Assembly: GCF_954871325.1 (NCBI RefSeq) | Contig: NC_088775.1 | Location: forward strand, 55,529,561-55,593,560 | Source of the DNA: Gordionus sp. m RMFG-2023 | Taxonomy: Eukaryota; Nematomorpha; Gordioida; Chordodea; Parachordodidae | Direction: 5' to 3' | DNA length: 64,000 nucleotides | In this document: positions 44,301-56,300 of the stretch, piece after piece | Position numbering within the stretch: the first letter of the stretch is position 1 | How the letters are laid out: each line of letters opens with the position of its first letter | Made by a program: the position numbers and the translations under genes | The notes under the pieces: generated by a model | The model's input: only the letters and a program-made list of their open reading frames with translations | Told to the model about the DNA's origin: nothing | The model's database searches: none

Positions 44301-47300
44301 AAGAATGAGGAATTCAAATTTTTTATTTTTTTGATAAATAATTACAAATTAGTTGGCGAATTTTGTCAGCGTTTCAAGAAATGTTATATAATCTATTGAA
44401 TTGGCATCAAATAATAGTCGTTCTTTTATTTTTGATTTATGCTAAAATAGAAGATTTAAAATTATTTTGCCAAGTAGTTTCAAGAGAAAAGTTAACCAAA
44501 GTGTTAAATAAACCACATTCTCCCCCACCTCTCAAATAATAAATAGTAAAGTAGGGGCCTAAGTATCTATTAAATTTAAATATGATGATATTGATGTTAA
44601 ACTTTGATCAATCTTAGCCATATAAAGGGTCATAACTCCTAGACCCACTTTCAGCCCAGTTTAGGATTTTGTACAAATATAAAGTTTTGAAAATAATGCC
44701 TTTTTTCCTATACCCATTTGCTGTTTTGTATTTCCGTTTCGGAATTAATCGTGTTTCTATCACATTTATTTAGATGTCATATTTAAGATCTATTATTAAG
44801 CTATATAATAAAATTTAAATTATTGCTCCAACTTAATTTATTATTGAAATATTTGGAAATTAATTAAGTGCGTTTTATAAAAAATATACCATTTTTCTGC
44901 TCTTTAAACCCCCATATTTTAGCGAGTAAGTGATGCGAAGTAAAATTTCATTTTTTTCTCTGATATAGTAGATACTACGAATATACAAAATTTCGAAAAA
45001 TTCTGAGGGAGTCAGGTTGAAAATCAATTTTTTTTGTTGATTTAATATGGAATTCACCATATATATGTTATGCTTAATATTTTTAAAAAAGTTATTGAAG
45101 CCTGAACCCTAAATTTTTGAAGGGGTTCGGGTTTGGGTTCAGTAAAATATTGAGGGTTCGATGGGTTCTGGTTCACAGCCCTATTTAAAAAATAACCAGT
45201 TGATTCTTAAAAAAAAATTCATTAAGGAATGCAACTTATTTTTTTTCCATTATCTATTAATTGTTTGCAGTTTTTCAGGTTACCCAGTTTCCGCTTATCC
45301 CTAATCCTGACACCTTTATTTATATTTCATGTCATCTGTTATCACGTTCACCCATATCTTTCATGTATTCCTCATGGTCTAGATCCCATTACATCAATCG
45401 AAGTGCACAACCCACCTCAGTCTACCTCATCATTATTTGTTTTTATTTAAATCCTTTCCTACGTTGATTTTTTCTCTCTCATCTGGGTTCCTTCTAATTT
45501 TTTTGTGTGCACCTTTTATTACTCATGTTTTGCCATCATAGACTATACATCTTCTCACACAGCTTAAATGAGATTTTCCTTTAAGTTTCAAAGCTCTCAA
45601 AACTTCAATAAACCTGACCAGGGTTGGCAAGTCGGTCAATTAAATACGGTCAAATACTGTAAAATGTTTTGGTGAATAACTATATTGATATATTAACTAA
45701 TATGTATTTAAAGCATGTTTATCAATCTAATTTATTTGCAAGTTATTTAAAAATATATTTGTATCATCAAAGCATCGATTTAATTATAATTTTATATAAA
45801 AATATGAAATTTTCATATTAAAATATTAGAATTTTAATTTGAAATATAAATAAAGAATTTTTCTCATTATTAATTTTATTAGATCTAAATATATAAATAA
45901 ATATAATAATTTTACTTAAGCATGGTTTGAGAAAATTACTAATTGAATATTACATTATGTCAATATATGGAAACCAGTAACTTTCATAAAAACAATCAGA
46001 TTTCGGGTTCAAGTTATCCGAATGGGTTTTGTTCACCTTGAATATTAAGAGAAGTGTCTAAAAAATTCAATTGAAGATCTTGACAACCACAAAATTGATA
46101 GTAGGAGTATATCATAACCTAAGATTGATTAAAAAGGCTCTGCCATGGAGAGCGAAACATTAATTATAGAATTTAGAAAAATATAATTTAATATACATAT
46201 ATTTTTTTACTATTATATATAAAATGGAATTAATATTGTCTTAAAAAACATATATCTGAAATTGACCATATTTGACCGATCAAATGCACAACCCTGAACT
46301 TGAGATTTGCAACAACCAAATCAACCACCCTATCTGAATTTAATATTTCACCTAAATAACATTTTTCCAAATTAGTTTCATTGCCAATAGCTAAACCACC
46401 TATATCTATATTATCATTAACCCTTTTCACACATGCTTGAAAGTTAAAAGCGATCCATGCTATCATCTGGATTTCTTTTCACCGCTAAATCATTTTTGCA
46501 CCCATTTCTGTTAACTGGCGCATTGATTTTAATTTCTAGTAAGACTTTTCACATACTCACCATATTTCCTGATCCTCCGCCTCCAATAGTTTTTTCTTTG
46601 CTTACTTTTGAACCTTTTGCTTAGGGGTTCGAACCGAACCTCGAAACTGAATCTAACCGTTTTAATTTTCTGGACCGTAACCGATCCGTTATAAAAAAAT
46701 ATAAAAATCAGGGCTTCGAATCGATTCTAATTTAAAATTTTATAAAGATATTGTTCTATTTCTGTTTTTTGAAGAAATATCGGTTCGGTTAGAATTTATA
46801 TCGGTTATTTTCACTTCTTTCCGGTTTTTATAAATATAAACCATAATATTAATTAGTGTTGTTAAAGTTACTTTTGAAACTTAACTAGTTACAGTTACTA
46901 GTTACATTGGCAAAAATATAACTAAGAATATTTATAATATTTACATTGAATAAAAATATCCTATATATTTGCATTGAAGAAAAAAACATTTATTTTTCAT
47001 AAAAATTTGAGTTTAATAAATGTTTATTTGCTTTTAACAACAATTGGATTTCAAAATTTTTATCTAGGAGACGCGCTCGTTTCTCTCCAAAGATGAGCCT
47101 CCCTAGACTGAATAAACGCTCCTCAGGAGCACTTGATGTAATAACAACATTATATTTAATAAACAGTATTTTTAAATTTGGAAAATCGTCATATAAAGAT
47201 ATTGTGCTGTTATTGGATTTAATAAAATTTTCAATAAATTCATCATTATCAATAATAGTTTGACGCTTTAAATCAAAAAATTCAACTACATCTAATGATG

Positions 47301-50300
47301 TTTGTTGCGAACATAAGCCATTTGTGTTAGATTCACCGCGAGGTATTAAAGTATTTATTAAATTTAAAATTTCCATCTTTTTTGATCTATTCTTTTCTTG
47401 CCTTATCCAAGGCCAATGAGTTTTAAATAGTGGATGAAGAATAACAGCAATTATGTTATCATTATCATAAAGATCATGAAACATATATCATTGTATTATT
47501 AATTTATAAATAATTATTTAAATTTACCTTTTTTTAATACTAGCTAATATACATCTTTTAAAGGTTGACATATTTTAATTCTTGAACACCTTCCAGACAG
47601 ATAATTATCTGTGTTATTGTTGGGGTATAATAATCATACATAAATTTTTCACCTTCTAGTGTATCAATAGCTTTAGCTACTGGTTGCATAATCTAATTTT
47701 TTTAATTGTAAATTATTTATAAGACATTAATTTAAATTAACACTGCAATATTCTTTAATAAATATCACGATCTTGTGATGTAAATCTACACAATTCTAAT
47801 TCATCACATAATAAATCGACATCCAAAGGCATTTCATTTATAAGTGATAATATCTATAGATAAAGATGTATAAAAAGAACCCCATCTTGTTACAATGGAA
47901 TATGGCAGCTGAGAATGTAATCTTTAATTTGCTCAGCTGATGGCCCAGATTTGTTTTGTGTATTCCACAAACGTTGACATTTAGATATAGCAACCTTATA
48001 CACTTTCCTATAATCCTCATTGTTTAAAAGTATTTTATGGCATTTGTTACCACTAAGTTTAATGTGACAGGAACATCTTTGATGCCTGAGAAGGTAGTTG
48101 AAGTCATTTATATTATAATTGGTTAGCCCAGAGGAAGACATTATATCTTCTATTGTAATGTATTCAATATATGAATCATTATCTTCCTTTATTTAGATTT
48201 ATACATACATATTTTTAAAAGTAACTAGTTACTTTTGGCAGTTACATTTGTAAAAATATAACTAGTTACAGTTATTTTCTAGTTACTTGTAACTAGTTAC
48301 CTTAACAACACTAATATTAATCTTAGAGAAATTTTTTTTTAATTTATATTTTTATAGTTCCTTATTTAATTTAACCATGAAGATTATTTCTTTCTAATTA
48401 ACTAGTAATTTACCTATCTCTATTAAATGAGTATATAAAGTGCAAACAATAATAATATTAAAGAATATAAATTAACACACATTTATTGATTCAATAATAA
48501 TTAGATTAACAATATTGACTGAAAATTTAGCAACAAAAATTTAAAATAAAGATGAAGGAATTTGTTAAACCCTACTTTTAAAAGTAGCGCGCAACCCCTA
48601 ACACTATTTGTCAAAAAAAGTAACATGCTACCGCTATCTCTACCCATCAAAAAAGTAGTGCGCTATTTTTTAAAAGTAGCTTTGGCTACTTTTTATTAAA
48701 AAATGTTGTTAATTTTTTGCTTTAATACACAAAAATCAACATTTATAAATATTTAAATATAGTTATTTATTGATTATAAAATTTTTTAGACTAAAATTAA
48801 TGTAATAAAAATAACTATTTATGGTACATATTCATTTTTTATTTATTTTGTTGCATTTTAATAATAAAATCATTTCTTACTATCATCCTCAAGTCTAGGA
48901 TGATCAGAAAGTATAATTGTCCTTACTAAATAATCTTTCAACACTAGCACTTGAGGGCAAAGCAGTATTTTAATTTATAAACATATTTTTAACATAAGAA
49001 AAATTATCAAAAATACTCATTTTTAATTTTAAACGTTTAGAGGATTTTCTATTATATTAATATCCTTTATTTCAAAAAAATTATCAATGGAAGTCGTTTT
49101 CGTGGTTCTAACTAGGGTATCTTTGTAAACTATTAGCTTTACCTTGAGCCTATCACGTTGATCTTTCGCATAATTGATTAATGCACTTTTTAAACTTATC
49201 TGCTATCTTAATCATTAGTGTCTGGCGACAAAATATTGTTATTCCAAGGGGATAGAGTTTTAATCACCATGGTAAATGATGGACTATCAGCCAATGATAT
49301 GGCTGAACTTTATCAATTATAAAATCGATAATGACTTTATCAGCCAGTTTCTGAGAAATATTGGCATGTGCAATATTATTTATCAATTTAGTTTGAATTG
49401 AATTGGTCTTTTTGGATGTAGTCTCCCCTATACCAAAATAATTGAGATGTTTTTCTATCTCTTTACAACTGTTGGCATGAACATTCTTACAAAATCAATT
49501 ATGCATATTTCTTCAGACGAAGATGATTTAACCTGCCCTGATTCCAATATCAAACATTTTTTACACCAACAAACAAAATTAGGGGTGCAATTGTGAAAGT
49601 TATATCCCAACTCGAATATTTCACCAATTGTGGGATAAACAGTCTCGAAACTATGCTGCCATTTTAAGGTAGGAAGATATCTTATTAAACCGATAAAAGA
49701 TATAACTCCTTGAAAGTAATTGTCTTATTAAGGAAGTAACCAATTTGACAGATAAATTCGAATTGCAGAGATTTTTCTAGATATATAGATATATTATATG
49801 GTTAGTGTTAATTAAAATATAATATGGAACTTTTTGCTACAGCTTTTTCGATTTTAGAACATTTGGGATGTCTCACTATTATTATATTAAACAATTGCTT
49901 TAAATAATTTCAAGTTTTGTAAGCCACTTATTAATGCAAGACATAGCTAAATGGTATACAATTGAAATTATCTGCTATAACTATTGCCCTAGTTTTTTTT
50001 CATATCTTCTACAAAATTCGTGAAACATACCATTTCCCAAATCATTTCAACTAATAATGATAGTTTGATGGACGAAACCTTAAATTGCTAGACCATTAAT
50101 GCCTTGCTAAATACACCTCACCCAGAGCCATCGAAGCATAAAGATTGGGATAGAATTGGTATCTCGTTCCTTCGCTTACCTCAACTTGAGCCATCATCAA
50201 TACAAATCTCTCCTCAGGACTCTTAATTTTGACAACTCGGGCCATAAATGGCTTGATTCATACCCCAGTATTTTAGACAATCAACTATTAGATAACGACG

Positions 50301-53300
50301 ATTTTTCCTTATGCAATCAGTTTGCACCTGAGCATACCATTTTTAAACCAATACACTTGCAACATAGCAATCAGGTTGCAGAATGTTTTGGACGCCATTC
50401 ACTCCATTGTAAATTCATAAGGGTCATTCCACGTCAGATGAGCATAAAAAAATGAGATTTTCGGCCGACCCCTTTCGATTTTTTTAAAATTTGGTAAGCA
50501 AAGAAAGGTCAATGTAACTAAGAAATAGCCAAAATTTTAGCCTCCTAACTTTTATATTTTTGAAGATATTAGGGTTCAAAGTGGCAAAAATGACGTATTT
50601 TTACCATTATCTGCCTTCATTCAATTATATCTTAAAAACTACATAATTGTAAATAACGAATTTAATATCAAAATTACGTACAAAGATTCTACTTTTAGAT
50701 AAAAAAATTTTTTTATTTTTTTTTCCAATTTCCGGCCATTTTATTTATAATACATAATGACTAAAAACGATTTTTTGGAAATAATACGTCCTTCAATTTA
50801 AATTTTTTTTTAGTAGACATTATTAAACTCTTCCTTTATATTTATAAAAAAAAATTGGCCTGGGAAGCGGCCATCTTCATTCTCAAAATCGATAAAAAGT
50901 GAATAAATATTTTCCCGAAAGGGGGCGTCTTTGTGTAAAATTATATAAATCAGTTTTTAATGGTTTTTCTTGGACTATTTGATATAATTTAAAGGATTAT
51001 TCATCTTATAAGTGAAAATAAATGGGTCTTTCATTCAATTATAGAAATTTCTATCGATAAAAGAAATTCAATTTATTACTTTATAATTTATTATAAAAAT
51101 TTTTGCCCATATATCATATATTTAATGAATATTAATAAAATGTATTCAACCAAGTTTATAGTTCTTGAATATATGAATTAGAATCTTTTGCATTTCATAG
51201 ACGCCAAAAATAATATCAAAATTTTCTCTACTCAATTTTTTAAAATAATTTGATATTTTTAAAATATTACATATTAATTTATTATTATTATGAAATTATA
51301 TACAAAATAAAAGCTTTATTATAAAATAACCCAAAACAATATAAATATTGGATTGGATTTTCTAAAATCGGCATAGCCTTTCTAAATTAGAATAACAATA
51401 AATAAGTGTTTCAATCAATAAAATAAATAAAAATTTTAAAATTGATTAATCATTCAATAACACATGCTCACTATATTAATTATTTTTTAATTAATTTCTT
51501 GGTATTTTGATATGTATCAACACCTAACCTCAAGCCTATAAAAACTATAGACGAATATACAGTTAAAATTGTACATGAATTTTATTTTATGGACGAAATA
51601 AGCAGAATCATGCCAGGCAAGAAAGATTGCGTTTCGATTTTGACCAAAGACGGAAAAAAGAATACCATACATAAGAGATTAATTTTAGATAATTTGAAAG
51701 AAATTTATATATTTTTTAAAGAAATGAGGCCTGATGTTAAAATTGGTTTTTCGAAATTCGCAAGCATTCGCCCAAAAATTGTATACTCGTTGAAGGTAGT
51801 GGTACACATGTATGTGATTGCAGCTACCACCAAAATTTTAAATTAATGATCATTGAAATTTACCCAATTTAATCAATGATATGTTGCCCTTTAAAACATA
51901 CAAACATATTTTACACTTAATAATTTATAATTCGCCTCAACCATCCAGTTATATGGGCAAATGATATAATTGTCCAGGGTCAACACATTTACGCGATCAA
52001 ATAGAAATATTGTTTCGTTTTAAGGACATCGAATTTATAACATACAAACAATGGCTATCCGTAGATAGAACCACCTTGAAACAATAACCAAACCAGTAGG
52101 TGAATTTATCAATGCCTTTTTTGAAAAAATAGTCTTTATTACTCCATTTTTTTATTTCAACGCAACAATCGTTGTATCAAAACAATCTAAAATTGAACTT
52201 AGACGAAGACCAATATTTAATTTTATGTGATTTTTGAGAAAACTATCGCTTTATACTTCAGGATAAAGTACAAAATTATCATTTGAATAGGGCTCAATCC
52301 ACTGTTCTTTTGTTATATATTATAAAGATAATTTTGCCAATATTTGTTGCCTAAATTATGTAATGATATCCGAATCTTTGCAACACAATACAATAGCAGT
52401 ACATAATTTCAAAAAAACATTGTTAAAATTTTTTATTTAATAAAATTTTTTTTTTTTCCGATGGATCCGCTGCACAGTATAAAAATCTTAGTAATTTTAT
52501 TAATATTTGCCATCATGAGATGGATTTTGGGGTACAGGCGAAATGACATTTTTCTGCTACAGCACACGGGAAAAGTGTTTGTGATGGGATTGGTGGCACT
52601 GTTAAAAGATTAGCCGCTAGAGCTAGTTTACAAGGCCTTACTCAAAGTAAATAACCACATCATTTGAATTGTACGAGTTAGCTAAAGAAAATATTTATGT
52701 CATATATTTTGAATAGATGACCAAAATAAATAATGATTACGAAGATCTATTACTCAGGGAAAGATTTTCAAAAACTAGATCTATACCTGGAACACACAAA
52801 ATACACACCTTGATTCCAACAGATCTACATCAATTTAAAAGTAAAATGTATTCCAATTCAATAGAAAGTACTATAGAATAGTTATCATATAATGATTACA
52901 GTATAATTATTGAAGAAATATCAGGATACCTAACGTATCCTTATGATTCTAATTGGTGGTTAGCTTTGTTTTAGTGAAAAATCAAAAGCAGGAAGAAATA
53001 TATATAAAGTTTTTACACCCATCCGGACTTTCTATTTCCTTTACATTTCCAAATATAGACGACACTCTTTACTTGCCCAAATGTCATATCTTAACATTAG
53101 TTTCACTGTTAACTGCTACTGGCCGTACTTATAAATTATCGTCACAAGAAAGTATGCGCTACCGAAAAATTAGAATCTTTTAAAAGTGAGTTGTATATTA
53201 GATTTTTAAATTTAAATTATATCAATTTTTTTAATATTTAGGGCGCCATGTATGAAATGCACAAGATTCTGATTCATATATTCAAGAACTCGAAACTTAA

Positions 53301-56300
53301 TTAAACATATTATTAATATTCATTAGATATATGTCATATTGGCAAAAAATTTTATAATAAATTATAAATAAAGCAATAAATTGAATTTCTTTTATCGATA
53401 GACAATTTCTATAATTGAATGAGCCCCGTTTATTGTTATTTTCACTTGCAAGATGAATAATCCTTTAAATTATATCAAATAGTTCAAAAAAAACCATTAA
53501 AAACTGATTATAATTTTATACAAATATTTATACACTTTTCTAAACATTTTTATCGATTTTGAGAATGAAGATGGCCGCGTCCCAGATTAATTTTTTTTAT
53601 AAATAAAGGAAGAGTTTAATAATGTCTACTAAATTTTTTAAAAAATTGAAGGTCGTATTATTTCCAAAAAATCGTTTTTAGTCCTTATATATTAAATAAA
53701 ATGACCGGAAATTAGAAAAAAAAATAAGTAGAATCTTTGTACGTAATTTTAATATTAAATTTGTTATTTACAATTATGTAGTTTTTAAGATATGCTTAAT
53801 TGAATGAAGGCAGATAATGGTAAAAATTCGTCATTTTTGCCACTTTGAACCCTAATATCTTCAAAAATATAATTGTTAGGAGGCTAAAATTTTGGCTATT
53901 TCTTAGTTACATTGACCTTTCTTTGCTTACCAAATTTTGAAAAAATCGAAGGGGGTCGGCCGAATCGTGGTTGATTTGTCATGGAATGACCCATAACTAA
54001 AATTAATCGACACAATAAAATTAACACACTTATTGCCACATATCTTAATAAGGCATATCTCTTGCATTCTTGAATCCACGTTCAGCATAGATTAAAAATC
54101 AGGCAAGCCCTTGGTCTGAGATTTTACTTGCATACCCTTGCCACTTCTAATAATATATGTGACCCTCTTCTCACGGCTGAGTCGTTAAAATATCTAAAAT
54201 ATTCTTACTTAATGAGTGATAAACCACTTTATACTCATAATAGCTATATTACCTGCTCATTTGGGCATGCTGCTCTGAATCTTTTCAAAACGGTTTAAAA
54301 ATCAATAAGGAAAAAAAAAGATATCCCTGCTTTTTATAAACTCCAGCAAAACCTGCTTTCACAATTATTCGTTCTAATAATTTAATGTTTAAAAATTCTT
54401 AGCCCGAATTATTCACTAAGCATTCCCCTTTTAATTTATATATTTGTTCCTTATTAAAGAACATTTTTCATGTTCTTTTTATTTATATGTAAATTTTTAA
54501 TATATTAAAGATTCTTTGAAGATGATCTATTAAATTTTTTCAATATAATTATTATTTTTTAATTTTTAAAAAATTCCCTTAGTTAAAATCTTCATTTATT
54601 TAAAACAACCCTCCCATCCTCTTCACCAGTTGAACGTGTGTTTAGCATGGCGAAAGTTGTGTTAAGCACTCGAGTTTATCTTATCAAAAATTTTTCAACG
54701 CAATTTTATTTCACAATATTATACTCCACCTTCGCCGCTACATTACTTTTCCTACTCATTAATTTAAAATTATCGCTCTCGTTAATTATTTGGCTTCTAC
54801 ACAAATTAATTCACCTTAGCGCACTATTATACTATTCATTATTCTATCTTGAGTGGATAGACAGGATAAAATAAAGGCTGAAAAAGAAAGTTATAGCCGA
54901 GATCGGATACCGATGCCACCTGACTTGATAGGGAGTGTGACCTGAAGCCATGATGAGTATGAATTTTATATTCAATATATTTTCGAGATCCTTAATTTGA
55001 TCTTCATGAGAAGCTAATAAATTGCTGCATTTGTAGATCGTTACAGATTTTAGAGCGTAAAAGAATTTTGGTATATTAAGATAGTTTTAAATTAAAAAAA
55101 GGATTGATGCGTGGGAGGGTAATTAAATAATAAACTTAATTTAGACAAATCGCCTAGGGATTTGTTTAAAAAAGGTTTTGATAACTTTTTCTACTCCGAT
55201 ATGTGTCATTTCATCCCTTTTGATGACATAGTACGTAGAGTTAGATAAAATAGATGTGTGATTTAGGAAACATCTCACATTTAAGGTGATTGAAATAAAG
55301 ATCTGTGTATAGTGTTTACAACGGTCCGGTCCCGTCCGGTCGGTCCAGTCCCATCTAAAATTTTTTTTTATTAAGCTACAAAAGTATTATTCTGCATTAA
55401 ATTTATTAAAAATGAAAAGTTAAATTACCAATATTTTAATTATATCTTCAAATCATTTTTATTTTATTACAATACAAATGCCTAATATTTTAAAAGAATA
55501 TTAAAATACAAATCAATTTGATTTACATATTTAATTAGTTTTTTTGATATATATATATTAGAGGTCTGCATTGGGCGGGTTTTTGGACCATAAGCCCGCT
55601 CACCCAATGTTTTAACAAAATTAACCTGCCCGCCCAGCCCGCCCATAGTTTTCAAAAACAAATATACACTTCCGCCCGCCTATTAGTCTAAAATTCCTTA
55701 CCCGCCCGCCCATTAGTCTAAAATTTTTTATCCGCCCACCCATTATTTCTAAAAAATTTTTAACCCAACCCCGCTACTATAAATTTTAATTATGGCTATT
55801 CCTTCAATTTTTAAAGCATCTAATAAAAAAAAAATTCAGCATTACACCTCTACAAAAAGTTTTTAGGAAAATATTCAATTTAAATTATGGGAAATTTATT
55901 TGATCAAATAAAATATTTAAGAAAATAATATAAATATAAAATTTATATTATATGTAATTAATAATGCAAAAATAATAATGAATCGACATTTTCTGGATTC
56001 AAACACTTTCTTCTTTGTTCTAAAAACCTTTCAGCAATGCTAAATCTTTGTACAGAAGATAAAAAAAATGAAAGATATAGAAGTAAAATGAAGGAAGGAA
56101 GGAAGGAAATCATATATTTTTTATGATAGAATATTATTAGATCTGCGATGGGGGGGCACTAGTTGCACGAATTGCCAATATTTTCCTTGTTAATCTTGAT
56201 AGCTTTGGCAAATTTCTTTCTTGTCGTTTCCACCAAAGGGTTTTCTATAGTCGCAAAGCACTCATACTGGGAAGTTCATTTTTAAATGCCCACAGACCTT

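Larger units (their letters stand above)
39935..45182. mobile_element. Outer non-autonomous element split by later insertions
   Basis: The left remnant (39935-40172) starts cagggttgtgaacc. The right remnant (about 45085-45182) ends ggttcacagccct, its inverted partner. Both remnants carry gggttc-rich text of one family. Between them lie two separate insertions, 40173-41704 and about 41905-45080. The target duplication is too degenerate to call. Confidence 0.55.
50095..54300 (+). pseudogene. LINE C-terminal fossil, interrupted by a 3.57-kb transposon
   Basis: Before the insertion: INALLNTPHPEPSKHKDWDR, a GHKWLDSYPSILDNQLLDND block, then a Cys/His-rich segment leading to FGRHSLHCKF. After it (54000-54300): INRHNKINTLIATYLNKA and, later, SYITCSFGHAALNLF. 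The order QK.WD, WL..P, H.L.C, RHN.IN..I...L and F...A..F matches the C-terminal domain of a LINE group common in marine invertebrates. Stops and small shifts present. The two halves join across 50421-53992. Confidence 0.55.

Noticed and set aside
45229-45467. Plus-strand hydrophobic frames of 73 and 68 residues
   Set aside because: The opposite strand reads better as a LINE C-terminus, and the plus frames are T-rich antisense.
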